Position numbers and translations under genes: made by a program
The notes under the pieces: model-generated
Told to the model about the DNA's origin: nothing
Databases searched by the model: none
The model's input: only the letters and a program-made list of their open reading frames with translations
Shown here: piece after piece, positions 1-8,419 of the stretch
Position numbering within the stretch: position 1 is the stretch's first letter
Layout of the letters: each line of letters begins with the position of its first letter
Origin: Caulobacteraceae bacterium
GTDB lineage: Bacteria > Pseudomonadota > Alphaproteobacteria > Caulobacterales > Caulobacteraceae
Direction: 5' to 3'
NCBI GenBank assembly: GCA_947378235.1
Contig: CANCJE010000005.1
Coordinates: 1 to 46,350 of the forward strand
DNA: 46,350 nt

Positions 1-77
1 CGCCAATAGTCGCCGGGAAACTCGGCGCAGAGCTTGGCGACCTCTTCGCGGATGCTGGCATAGGCGTCTTCAGACAT
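1..77 (-). CDS. Acyl-CoA dehydrogenase, N-terminal fragment (gene runs off the left edge)
   Basis: Only the first 25 codons are inside the window. They read from an ATG at 77 down to base 1 with no stop. The end of the visible peptide, with a Leu-Cys-Ala-Glu-Phe-Pro-Gly-Asp-Tyr-Trp stretch, resembles the opening helix of a group of bacterial acyl-CoA dehydrogenases, which are FAD enzymes that form the alpha-beta double bond of acyl-CoA. A GGA lies about 6 bases before this ATG; an in-frame ATG at 83 is an alternative start. It lies on the same strand as the CoA-transferase and SDR genes upstream, so it probably ends that catabolic unit. The family call rests on a short peptide and is tentative. 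Confidence 0.5.
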   Translation of the reverse strand, partial: MSEDAYASIREEVAKLCAEFPGDYW

Positions 78-136
78 GGGCATTCCATATTGAATCTATA
101 GGTGAATTGATCATAGAGCAGCTTCGGGCCTAGCCA

Positions 137-1384
137 TCAAGTCGCCCCCTTGCCGCGATCTAGGTCGGCAATGGCTCCGTCCAAGGCCGCCAGCGCCCGA
201 TCGTCCAGCCCCAGCCAATCGCGCAGGACCTCATCCGTATGTTCGCCAAGGCGCGGCGGGGCGCGGTCATAGGCGGCGGGACTGCGGCTCAGCTTGGCCG
301 GAAAAGCGATGGTCGGGATCTGATAGCCGTCCTGGCGCGTGAAATGGTGCACGACTTGGCGGGCCTCGACAAAGGGATCATCAAGGGCCTGTTTGACACT
401 ATTGACCGGCCCGGCGGGGGCGCCGGCATCAGTGAGGGCGGTGATGAACTCAGCGCCCTGCCTTTGACCGATGAGGTCCTGCAAGATCGCCTCTAGCGCG
501 TCTCGATTTGCCATCCGGTCAACATTGGTCACAAAGCGCGGATCGGTCGCGAGCTCTGGCACACCCAAAACCTTGCAGAGGATCTTGAACTGACCGTCAT
601 TACCGACTGCAACCACCATCGGTCCGTCAGCGGCGTCAAAGACCTGATAGGGCACCACCGTCGGATGGCTATTGCCCATGCGGTGTGGCGACTGGCCGGA
701 GACCAGATAGCTCGATCCTTGATTGGCCAGCATGGCGAGTTGGGTGTCGAGCAAGGAACAGTCGATATGCTGCCCCTGCCCCGTCTGCTCGGCATGGCGA
801 AGGGCCATCAGGATGCTGATGGTCGCATAGAGGCCGGTCGACAGGTCCGCGACCGCAACGCCGGTCTTGATCGGCGGCCCATCGGCCTCGCCTGTGATGC
901 TCATCATCCCGCCCATGGCCTGAGCGACAAAGTCATAGCCGGGCCGGTCGGCATAGGGACCATCCTGACCAAAGCCGGTGATCGAGCAATAGATCAGGCG
1001 CGGATTGATCGCCGACAGGGTCTGATAGTCGAGGCCGTAACGCTTCAGCCCGCCAACCTTGAAGTTCTCAACGACAATGTCGGCCTCGGCCGCCAACTTG
1101 CGGATCAGGTCCGCACCCTTCGGATCGGCCAGATCAATGGCTAAGGAGCGTTTGTTGCGGTTGGTGGACAGGTAATAGGCACTCTCGCCCGCCACCTTTT
1201 GGCTGGGGTCCAGCGCGGGGATGGGCGAGCCCCAGGCGCGGGTATCGTCCCCCCGGCCCGGCGCCTCAACCTTGACCACATCGGCCCCGAAATCGGCGAG
1301 GATTTGGGTGCTCCACGGCCCTGCCAGCACCCTTGAGAGGTCAAGGACCTTGATGCCGGACAGGACGCGCAGATCGGGTGCCAT
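137..1384 (-). CDS. CaiB/BaiF family III CoA-transferase
   Basis: The 415-residue protein has the length and layout of family III CoA-transferases, which move CoA between carboxylic acids through a mixed anhydride on an aspartate. The N-terminal CoA-binding Rossmann half is seen at residues 11-45 (VLDLSRVLAGP, then ADFGADVVKVE). The catalytic aspartate is most likely D180, in the family position before a Ser-Thr-Gly turn. The gene starts 11 bp after the stop of the SDR gene at 1396, so the two are probably co-transcribed, with the acyl-CoA dehydrogenase at 77 downstream. In this setting it would activate an organic acid for beta-oxidation. The acid itself cannot be told from sequence; formyl-, carnitine-, bile-acid- and succinyl-dependent enzymes share this fold. 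Confidence 0.88.
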   Translation of the reverse strand: MAPDLRVLSGIKVLDLSRVLAGPWSTQILADFGADVVKVEAPGRGDDTRAWGSPIPALDPSQKVAGESAYYLSTNRNKRSLAIDLADPKGADLIRKLAAEADIVVENFKVGGLKRYGLDYQTLSAINPRLIYCSITGFGQDGPYADRPGYDFVAQAMGGMMSITGEADGPPIKTGVAVADLSTGLYATISILMALRHAEQTGQGQHIDCSLLDTQLAMLANQGSSYLVSGQSPHRMGNSHPTVVPYQVFDAADGPMVVAVGNDGQFKILCKVLGVPELATDPRFVTNVDRMANRDALEAILQDLIGQRQGAEFITALTDAGAPAGPVNSVKQALDDPFVEARQVVHHFTRQDGYQIPTIAFPAKLSRSPAAYDRAPPRLGEHTDEVLRDWLGLDDRALAALDGAIADLDRGKGAT

Positions 1385-1395
1385 CTAGGGGCGCC

Positions 1396-2178
<783 letters not shown>

Positions 2179-2527
2179 GGGTCGGTTTCCTCGTGGGCTT
2201 TTCGTTGGCGTTGATGTTGCCAGCCTCTGAGCCCGAAATCCATGCTCCCCTTAGGTTAAGGCGGGAAGTTTGGGGGGAGACGGAAACAAGGCCACCTTCG
2301 GCGCTGCGCGCCACTTCCCCCAGAGGGGGAGGATCTAAGAATGACAAATCTTCCCCCTCTGGGGGAAGTACCGGCGCAGCCGGGGAAGGGGGCGGGTGAA
2401 ACGGACCCTAGCTATCCGTGACACATCCTCGTGCTTCGACAGGCTCACCATGAGGAATAGGGTCAGGTCCAAGCGTTCCCATCCGTCCTCATCCTGAGCC
2501 TGTCGAAGGCTGGTAAACCCGCTGGGC
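2179..2527. repeat. Gene-free stretch with a family E element and an inverted pair of family A elements
   Basis: No credible gene lies here. Bases 2288-2393 form a family E element, whose two arms (2313-2335 and 2348-2369) are near-perfect inverted copies built around CTTCCCCCAGAGGGGGA, flanked by further GC-rich half-sites. Two family A elements follow at 2426-2456 and 2486-2509, in opposite orientation and 29 bp apart, each containing TTCGACAGGCTCA or its complement. The stretch lies between an SDR promoter on the right strand and the NTF2-fold gene, so it could also fold as a transcript end. Confidence 0.8.
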
Positions 2528-2926
2528 CTAGGCCTTCTTAGCCAATACCGCGCCCATCTGCTGATGAAGCATGTTGATGGCCTTGAGCGGGCGGACCATG
2601 ACCTTGAAATTGGTCACCAGGCCGTCCGCGTTCCAATGGATCATGTCGATGCCATTGATCGCCACGCCCTCAATCTCGCAGGCAAATTCCAAGATTGCCG
2701 AGTTTTCCGCGTACCACCCATTCAGATACCGAAAACTGTCATTGCCCAGAACATCGGCCGCGGCGAGCAGATAGGCCGTCGTGACCGGCTTACCCCGTTG
2801 AGGCGTGTGAACCACGGGCGATTCAAACACCACCTCTTCAGCCAAAAGGGCCGCAAGCAAGGCTGGGTTCTTGGTCGTCATATAGTCATGCCAAAGGGCA
2901 ATCGGGGTTGGGATGGCGTGGGTCAT
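2528..2926 (-). CDS. NTF2-fold (SnoaL-like) protein
   Basis: A 132-residue protein with the size and segment order of the NTF2/SnoaL superfamily: an N-terminal helix pair (residues 8-30), the strand motif VVFESPVVHTPQRGK near 32-46, and a twisted sheet ending in the MIHWNADGLVTNF hairpin near 95-107. Members are small dimeric cone-shaped proteins that act as isomerases, hydrolases (for example limonene-epoxide hydrolase) or binding proteins. The sequence does not tell which. The NGIDMIHW strand resembles uncharacterised members often found beside acyl-CoA metabolism genes. It lies alone between repeat-filled gaps, on the same strand as trxC. The start is the only good ATG, with a weak ribosome site. 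Confidence 0.72.
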   Translation of the reverse strand: MTHAIPTPIALWHDYMTTKNPALLAALLAEEVVFESPVVHTPQRGKPVTTAYLLAAADVLGNDSFRYLNGWYAENSAILEFACEIEGVAINGIDMIHWNADGLVTNFKVMVRPLKAINMLHQQMGAVLAKKA

Positions 2927-3037
2927 GCTAGGATCTCAATGAGGACGGATTCAAATTGAAATGAAAAACGATCTAAAACAACCGGATCTTCCATTTACGA
3001 TGTCCGGGCGAAGCGGAGCAACAGTACGGGTGACACT

Positions 3038-3128
3038 TCCTCGTCCTTCGACAGGCTCAGGATGAGGAAGACTGAAGGGTCCGCGCAATTTCATTCATCC
3101 TCATCCTGAGCCTGTCGAAGGACGAGGA
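3038..3128. repeat. Perfect inverted pair of family A elements, 7 bp after the trxC stop
   Basis: Bases 3038-3068 and 3098-3128 are exact reverse complements over 31 bp with a 29-bp spacer. Each copy is also a hairpin by itself, with arms TCCTCGTCCT and AGGATGAGGA (one mismatch) around a CGACAGGCTC-type loop. The pair sits just beyond the trxC stop and may protect or end that transcript. The same unit occurs at nine or more other places in this window. Confidence 0.85.
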
Positions 3129-3135
3129 TGCCCCC

Positions 3136-3573
3136 TCAACGGCCAATCACCTGCTCGGTCCAGGTGACGATCTGATCGGCGCTCATAAGGCCCGCCTTAC
3201 GGCCCACCTCGATGCCGTCTTGGAACAGGATCAGGGCGGGGATACCCGATACCCCCAAAGCGGACGCTGCATTCGGTTCGGCTTCTGAATTGAGCTTGAG
3301 CAGGCGCACTGCAGGTTCCAATCGGCCTGCTGCGGCAGCATATTGCGGGGCCATGGCACGGCAAGGGCCACACCAAGGAGCCCAGACATCGACCAAAACA
3401 GCCCCGCCCTTGGTGTCTCGACGATGTTTCGCGAGCCCCGCGCCCGTGACCTCGACCGGCTTACCCACGAACAAATCCTCATGACAGCGGCCACATTTGG
3501 CCGCAGAGGCATCACGTTGCGCGGGCAAACGATTGGTGGCACCGCAATTTGGGCAGACATATTGGCGCGTCAC
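3136..3573 (-). CDS. trxC: Thioredoxin 2 (zinc-containing thioredoxin)
   Basis: The start is set at a GTG (3573) because AGGAGG lies 8 bases before it; the longer ATG-initiated reading at 3663 has no such site. The 145-residue product then matches TrxC in length. An N-terminal zinc ribbon (C7-x2-C10 and C27-x2-C30) precedes a thioredoxin domain with the active-site WCGPC at 67-71 and the cis-proline segment SGIPALILF. TrxC is a cytosolic disulfide reductase induced by oxidative stress in many bacteria; the zinc ribbon is reported to respond to oxidation in the E. coli protein. It faces a divergent ArsR-family gene across a 303-bp AT-rich region, so that regulator may control it. This last point is inference. 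Confidence 0.92.
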   Translation of the reverse strand: MTRQYVCPNCGATNRLPAQRDASAAKCGRCHEDLFVGKPVEVTGAGLAKHRRDTKGGAVLVDVWAPWCGPCRAMAPQYAAAAGRLEPAVRLLKLNSEAEPNAASALGVSGIPALILFQDGIEVGRKAGLMSADQIVTWTEQVIGR

Positions 3574-3876
3574 GACAGAACCCTCCTCGGTCTGGAGCGG
3601 ATCAAAGCGAAGCCGGACAGCCCTTAGAAGGGTGAGCTTCCACCCGTCCGACACCCGATTCAAGAAGATTCACATCCAATCGGTCAGACAGATGGACGCA
3701 CGTGATTTCATCATATCTTTGAAAATAATCATATTTAATCTCAAGCCCAACATGACGCCACGAACCTAACCCGTTGCGATCAGGTTTAACTTTGTTCATT
3801 CTGGGTTGCATGTTACATAACATTCCCCATCGGTACCGATATGACCAAGTCGTGCTACAGGGGTAAAAGGACGATT
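3574..3876. promoter_or_regulatory. AT-rich divergent control region between trxC and the ArsR-family gene, with two palindromes
   Basis: This 303-bp stretch has no gene and is much richer in A+T than its surroundings, especially 3700-3830. Two inverted repeats stand 6 bp apart: ATGTTACATAACAT at 3810-3823 (6-2-6) and ATCGGTACCGAT at 3829-3840 (perfect 12-mer). They lie 37-67 bp ahead of the regulator's ATG, where an autoregulatory ArsR operator would be expected. Promoter hexamers cannot be assigned with confidence. Confidence 0.5.
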
Positions 3877-4200
3877 ATGAAAGCAGCGAACGACTTCGGC
3901 CAAACCGCCGAACTGGCGCAATTGGAAGCCAGTGCCTATTCGGCGACGCGCCTGATGAAACTCTTGGCCAACGAACAGCGCCTCATTTTGGTGTGCAAGC
4001 TGATCGAGGGCGAATGTTCGGTCGGCGACCTTGCCGCCTACACAGGGCTAGGCCAATCAGCCGCCTCTCAGCACCTTGGGAAGCTGCGCGCCGAGGCCGT
4101 GGTCGCCACCCGCCGAAACGCCCAAACCATTTTCTATCGCCTCGTCGATCCGGCGGCGATCCGCATCGTCAATACTCTGTGCGATATCTATAAGGCCTAG
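3877..4200 (+). CDS. ArsR-family winged-helix repressor, BigR/SqrR-like
   Basis: The start chosen is ATG 3877, with AAAAGGA 5-6 bases ahead. The in-frame ATG at 3841 directly abuts a palindrome and has no ribosome site. The 107-residue protein is an ArsR dimer-type wHTH, with the DNA helix region about 47-72 (CSVGDLAAYTGLGQSAASQ) and wing TRRNAQTIFYRL at 78-89. Sequence around C40 (LILVCKLIEGE) matches the first sensing cysteine of BigR/SqrR persulfide sensors. C47 is extra, and the second partner is C102, about four residues earlier than the BigR position. These proteins derepress on disulfide or polysulfide formation. Its neighbours are trxC (divergent) and a GST (convergent), which fits a thiol-redox sensor, but the ligand is not proven. 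Confidence 0.82.
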   Translation: MKAANDFGQTAELAQLEASAYSATRLMKLLANEQRLILVCKLIEGECSVGDLAAYTGLGQSAASQHLGKLRAEAVVATRRNAQTIFYRLVDPAAIRIVNTLCDIYKA

Positions 4201-4254
4201 TCCCGAGGCAAGGTGGATCGGGGCCCGCCCTAAGATCGGCAGAGCCCCGAGCCG

Positions 4255-5052
4255 TTAGCGCAGGTCAGGACTAAAACGGATATTATCCCTTTCCAGCCCC
4301 TGAGCGACGATATCGAGCCCACCGACCTTGATCATCCATTCCAAGCGGTGATCACGATATTCGCGCTTGAACAGCCCATCCTCGACCATCTTGGCCACTG
4401 CTCCCATGTCGGGGGCTGAGCTTTTCAGGAGGGTCATCACATCCTGCGTGGTCGCCTTGACGCTGGCGCGTTCATTGGCCCGTTCCAACCAGTCCGCCAG
4501 CCTTGTCCCGGCGGGCACCTGATGGCCAAAGCCCCGCGAGCCATTGACATAGGGAACCACGGACAGGTCGCCCCAACCGAAGCTCTCCCCGTTGAACCAT
4601 TGGCGATCCCCCAACTGGCGCTCTAGCCAGCTGAAATAGCCTTGGGTTTGAACCGCGGCCTTGGCCTCCATGGCCTCGGCCTGGGCACCGGTCGCGCGCC
4701 GGAAGGACCGAATCTCGCCGAGCCCCCAATTGATCGCCTCATAGTGGGTGTCCATCACCTCTTCGAGCATCCGCACCCGCGCCCGTTCGGGCGCTGAGGC
4801 CGGAAGCAGAGCCGGGGTTGGCCAGCGGTCTTCGATATATTCGAGGATGATCGTCGAATCGAAGATCTGCACGTCACCGTCGATCAGGGTCGGCACCTCG
4901 CCGCGCGGATTGGCTTGGATAAAAGCGCCCTCCGCACCGCCTGCACCGACGCCCTGAGGCAAGGTGGCCTCAAAGGCCACGCCCTTTTCACGAAGAGCGA
5001 TCTTCACCTTCTGGCCATAGGGCGAGAAGGGATGATCATAGAGCTTGAGCAT
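4255..5052 (-). CDS. Glutathione S-transferase family protein
   Basis: The ATG at 5052 is taken as start. It follows AAGG sites and keeps the gene clear of the SDR gene ending at 5078, while the longer open frame overlaps that gene and adds an un-GST-like basic segment. The 265-residue protein has a thioredoxin-fold domain at 1-80 (S10 in HPFSPYGQKV, cis-proline in GEVPTLI near 51-57, the glutathione-gamma-Glu site DSTIILEYIED near 65-75) and an all-helical C-terminal domain with WGDLSVVPY. The C-terminal tail is longer than in plain GSTs. It is the last gene of an acyl-CoA dehydrogenase-SDR-GST unit. The reaction is unknown; detoxification of an electrophilic intermediate or an isomerase/lyase step are possibilities. 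Confidence 0.83.
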   Translation of the reverse strand: MLKLYDHPFSPYGQKVKIALREKGVAFEATLPQGVGAGGAEGAFIQANPRGEVPTLIDGDVQIFDSTIILEYIEDRWPTPALLPASAPERARVRMLEEVMDTHYEAINWGLGEIRSFRRATGAQAEAMEAKAAVQTQGYFSWLERQLGDRQWFNGESFGWGDLSVVPYVNGSRGFGHQVPAGTRLADWLERANERASVKATTQDVMTLLKSSAPDMGAVAKMVEDGLFKREYRDHRLEWMIKVGGLDIVAQGLERDNIRFSPDLR

Positions 5053-5077
5053 GGCCTTGATCCTTGAGTGTGAGGGC

Positions 5078-5851
5078 TTAGCGGCCGCCTTGGCCGTCAT
5101 CGATCTTGATGAAGGTGCCGGTGACAAATTCCGACGCGGGCGAGACCAGATAGACCAGAGTGCTATCCATTTGAGCGGGGTCACCGAGGCGCTGGCGGGG
5201 GAAGCCCTTGGTGATATCGCCCATGCGCGACAGCATCCCGTCCATCATTTCCGAAGCAAAGGCGCCCGGTGCGATGGCATTGACGTTGATGTGGAACCGC
5301 GCCCACTCGACGGCCAGAGCTTCGGTCATGCGGATGACGCCGGCCTTGGTCACCGAATAGAGCGCAGCACCGCCGCCGCGATATTCAAAGGCAGCCACGG
5401 AGGCGATGTTCACAATCCGGCCGGGAATCTTGGCGTCGATCAGGCGGCGCGCGACCTCGCAGGACAGGACGAACGGTCCGCGCAGATTAACGTCCATGAC
5501 CTTGTCGATCAGTTCCAACGACATCTTGTGAGCGCGCTGGGCATCGGGAATACCGGCATTATTGATCAAGATATCGACAACGCCGAAATGGTCCTGAATC
5601 TTGCCGACCATGGCGATCATGGCGTCGGCATCGGCCACATCGACCGGGAAGGCAGCCGCCTCGCCGCCATCGGCCTTAATCTCGGCAACCAAGGCTTCCA
5701 GACGCTCTAGTCGGCGGCCGCTGACGGCCACCTTGGCCCCCTGCTTGGCCAGTACCTTGGCAAAGCGCCAGCCGAGGCCCGATGAGGCCCCGGTCACGAG
5801 GGCTACGCGGCCGGTCAAATCGTTGGAGAGGTTCGGTAAGGGAAAGGTCAT
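5078..5851 (-). CDS. Short-chain dehydrogenase/reductase
   Basis: This classical SDR has 257 residues from the ATG at 5851; an upstream in-frame TTG at 5857 is less likely. The NAD(P) motif TGASSGLG is at 20-27, with SGRR after the second strand. NNAG is at 97-100 and N122; catalytic S151, Y165 and K169 are present. The arginines after strand 2 (GRRLERL) suggest NADP(H) preference, which is inference. It sits 34 bp after an acyl-CoA dehydrogenase stop and 25 bp before the GST, so all three are probably one transcript. It likely oxidises or reduces a hydroxyl/keto group of the pathway's CoA ester. Confidence 0.86.
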   Translation of the reverse strand: MTFPLPNLSNDLTGRVALVTGASSGLGWRFAKVLAKQGAKVAVSGRRLERLEALVAEIKADGGEAAAFPVDVADADAMIAMVGKIQDHFGVVDILINNAGIPDAQRAHKMSLELIDKVMDVNLRGPFVLSCEVARRLIDAKIPGRIVNIASVAAFEYRGGGAALYSVTKAGVIRMTEALAVEWARFHINVNAIAPGAFASEMMDGMLSRMGDITKGFPRQRLGDPAQMDSTLVYLVSPASEFVTGTFIKIDDGQGGR

Positions 5852-5885
5852 GGTCAAACTTTCTGATCAAAGAGGGTGTATGGGG

Positions 5886-7091
5886 TCAGGACTTGCCAAG
5901 GCCAAGCAGGGTCTTGGCCATGATGTTGCGCTGAATTTCGTTGGTTCCGGCATAGATCGATCCGGCCCGGTCATTGAGATATTTCGCAATGGCGATGTAG
6001 CTGCGCTCAGGGCCGACCGGCTCAAAGTCTGGGTTAAAGCCGGGAACCGGACCGCCGGGACAGACCGAATGGGGTTGGAACGGCATGGCATAGAGCCCTG
6101 TGGCCTCAAGGGCCAATTCGGCAATCCGTTGGCTCAGTTCGGTTGAGACGGTCTTCATAAGCGACGAGGCCGGGCCCGCGCCGCCGCCCTGAGCCACAGT
6201 CGACATGACCCGCAATTCGGTCGTGGACAGGGCCTCGACCTCAATCGAAAGCTGCGCCACGCGCGCGGCAAAGTCATCATCACCCGGCTGGATCATGGCC
6301 TGAAGCCGCTTGACCCGCGCCGCAAGGCCCGGAGCAGAGACACTGCCGCCGCGCTCAAATTCCATCAGGTACTTGGCCACCGTCCAGCCCTGGCCCGCCT
6401 CGCCAACCACATTGGCCTTGGGCACACGCACATCGGTGAAGAAGATCTCGTTTTGGATATGCTCGCCACTAAGCGAGATGATGGGGCGGACTTCAACGCC
6501 GGGGCTTCGCATGTCGATCAGCAGGAAGGTGATGCCAAGCTGCGGCACCCGCTCCTGCGCCGTGCGGACCAGACAGAAGATCCAGTCCGACACATTGGCA
6601 TGGGTGGTCCAGATCTTGTGGCCATTACAGACATAGGCGTCGCCATCCTCGCGCGCGCTCATCTGTAAGGTTGCTAGGTCCGACCCTGATCCCGGCTCTG
6701 AATAGCCTTGGCACCAGAACTCGTCGCCAGACAGCATGGGCGGCAAGAACCGCGCCTTCTGCTCGGGCGTTCCATAGGCCAGCAGGACCGGGCCGCACAT
6801 GCCAAGCCCCATGGGCGACAGGGGCGGTGTTCCGGCCCGCGCGCACTCGCTGGCAAAGATGTAGCGTCGGGTCAGGTCCCAGCCCGTACCGCCATATTCC
6901 ACAGGATAGGCCGGTGCGACCCAGCCCTTGGCGTGGAGGATCTTCTGCCAGGCGATACTGACGGCCTTGGGGCCATAGACGCTGGTCAGGTGCCGACCGA
7001 CATGGCGAATTTCCGGCGTCATGGACTCTTCCAAGAAGGCCCTCACCTCTTGGCGAAAGGCCAAATCATCTTCAGTCCAATCGAGGTTCAT
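5886..7091 (-). CDS. Acyl-CoA dehydrogenase (E246-type)
   Basis: Start ATG 7091 has GGGAGG 7 bases ahead. The 401-residue protein shows the full acyl-CoA dehydrogenase fold: helical N-domain, FAD/substrate beta domain (WCQGYSEPGSGSDLA at 127-140, WTTH near 161), and helical C-domain ending in YAGTNEIQRN. The usual glutamate of medium-chain enzymes before that GT is alanine here. A glutamate at 246 in YLMEFERGG lies where isovaleryl-CoA dehydrogenase and the mycobacterial ChsE4 subunit carry their base. This points to a branched or steroid-like substrate and perhaps a mixed tetramer. It is divergent from a close paralogue at 7217 and heads a unit with an SDR and a GST. Confidence 0.9.
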   Translation of the reverse strand: MNLDWTEDDLAFRQEVRAFLEESMTPEIRHVGRHLTSVYGPKAVSIAWQKILHAKGWVAPAYPVEYGGTGWDLTRRYIFASECARAGTPPLSPMGLGMCGPVLLAYGTPEQKARFLPPMLSGDEFWCQGYSEPGSGSDLATLQMSAREDGDAYVCNGHKIWTTHANVSDWIFCLVRTAQERVPQLGITFLLIDMRSPGVEVRPIISLSGEHIQNEIFFTDVRVPKANVVGEAGQGWTVAKYLMEFERGGSVSAPGLAARVKRLQAMIQPGDDDFAARVAQLSIEVEALSTTELRVMSTVAQGGGAGPASSLMKTVSTELSQRIAELALEATGLYAMPFQPHSVCPGGPVPGFNPDFEPVGPERSYIAIAKYLNDRAGSIYAGTNEIQRNIMAKTLLGLGKS

Positions 7092-7216
7092 CGCCGTGCC
7101 TCCCGCCGGTCTTTTGCCGGACTTTATTTTCAAGCCCCCTTGGTCAGAGGCTTGTTCACCACTAGGCTAGCGTTAAGTTTGACGTCAGAAAATGGCGCCG
7201 TAGGGGGAACCAGACC
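7092..7216. promoter_or_regulatory. Divergent promoter region between two paralogous acyl-CoA dehydrogenase genes
   Basis: The 125 bp separate the two start codons and must hold both promoters. An 8-bp perfect palindrome TGACGTCA stands at 7180-7187, 30 bp before the plus-strand ATG, overlapping a possible -35-like TTGACG. A regulator cannot be named; no TetR- or FadR-type gene is next to it. Confidence 0.35.
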
Positions 7217-8419
7217 ATGAATCTTGAATTGACGCCGGAAGAACGCGCTTTCCAAGCCGAAGTCCGTGAATTTCTCGAACAGTCTCTGACCCCTGAACTG
7301 CGGCTCGCCGGGCGGCGAACCACAAGCGTCTTCAGTGACAAGGACGACAATCTGGCTTGGCAGAAAATCCTTCACGCCAAGGGATGGGTCGCGCCAGCCT
7401 GGCCGGCGAAATATGGTGGCACCGGCTGGAACGAGATGCAGCGCTATATCTTCGCTGCCGAATGCGCCCGTGCTGGCGCACCAAGCCTGTCGCCCATGGG
7501 CCTGAAGATGGTCGGCCCGGTGATCATGGGCTATGGCACCGAAGAACAGAAGGCCTTCTATCTGCCGCGCATCTTGGCTGGTGAGGACTATTGGTGCCAA
7601 GGCTATTCAGAGCCGGGGTCGGGATCCGATCTTGCCAGCCTGCAGATGCGGGCGGTGCAGGACGGCGATCACTATGTGCTCAATGGCTCCAAGATCTGGA
7701 CCACCCACGCCCACTGGGCCAACCGGATGTTCTGTCTGGTGCGCACTCGCACCGACGGTAAGCCCCAGGCCGGGATCACCTTCCTGTTGTTGGAAATGAA
7801 CACGCCCGGCATCGAGGTGAAGCCCATTGTCACCATGGCCGACGACCATGAGGTCAATCAGGTCTTCTTTGACAATGTCCGCGTCCCCGTCGCCAACCGC
7901 ATCGGCGAAGAGAATGAGGGCTGGACCGTGGCCAAATATCTGCTCGAGTTCGAGCGTGGCGGCGGCTCAGCCGCGGGCCTGAAGGTCAATCTCGAACGGC
8001 TCAAGTCCATGGCCCGTGAAGAGGCCGCTGACGGCGGCGGGCGTCTGATTGATGATGCCGATTTCCGGCGCAAGCTGGCTATAGCCGGGGTTGAGGTCGA
8101 TGCTATTGAGATGACCGAGCACCGCGTCATGGCGGCCCTGTCGTCGGGAAAAAACCCAGGACCCGCCTCCTCCATGCTCAAGACGCAAGGCACTGAGGCC
8201 AAGCAGCGACTCGATGAGATCGCGGTCGAGGGTCTTGGATTCTATTCTGCCATTAGCCAGCCGGAGGCCCGAAAGCCGCGCGCCAATGTACCCTTTGTCG
8301 GCCCTGAACACGGCCTGACCCTTGTGCCGACCTATCTCAACAATCGCGCGGCGTCGATCTATGGCGGCTCCAATGAGATTCAGCGCGATATCATGGCCAA
8401 GCTGGTGCTGAAGCTCTAG
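7217..8419 (+). CDS. Acyl-CoA dehydrogenase (E246-type), paralogue of the 5886-7091 product
   Basis: The 400-residue protein begins at an ATG preceded by TAGGGGGA. It is collinear with the divergent neighbour: a matching N-terminus (both open MNL and share LTPE/MTPE region), WCQGYSEPGSGSDLA at 126-140, WTTH at 161-164, and a C-terminal YGGSNEIQRDIM. As in the neighbour, the medium-chain catalytic glutamate position before the GS is occupied by glycine, and E246 in YLLEFERGG is the likely base. The two genes probably arose by duplication and may form a heteromer or handle related substrates. The gene ends in a 4-bp overlap with the convergent MFS gene. Confidence 0.9.
   Translation: MNLELTPEERAFQAEVREFLEQSLTPELRLAGRRTTSVFSDKDDNLAWQKILHAKGWVAPAWPAKYGGTGWNEMQRYIFAAECARAGAPSLSPMGLKMVGPVIMGYGTEEQKAFYLPRILAGEDYWCQGYSEPGSGSDLASLQMRAVQDGDHYVLNGSKIWTTHAHWANRMFCLVRTRTDGKPQAGITFLLLEMNTPGIEVKPIVTMADDHEVNQVFFDNVRVPVANRIGEENEGWTVAKYLLEFERGGGSAAGLKVNLERLKSMAREEAADGGGRLIDDADFRRKLAIAGVEVDAIEMTEHRVMAALSSGKNPGPASSMLKTQGTEAKQRLDEIAVEGLGFYSAISQPEARKPRANVPFVGPEHGLTLVPTYLNNRAASIYGGSNEIQRDIMAKLVLKL

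Noticed and set aside
3841-3876. Twelve-residue N-terminal extension of the ArsR-family protein
   Set aside because: No ribosome site, and the start abuts a perfect palindrome; ATG 3877 has AAAAGGA.
7180-7187. TGACGTCA as a named operator
   Set aside because: An 8-bp palindrome is expected by chance at this scale; no matching regulator is adjacent. Kept only as a note in the divergent region.
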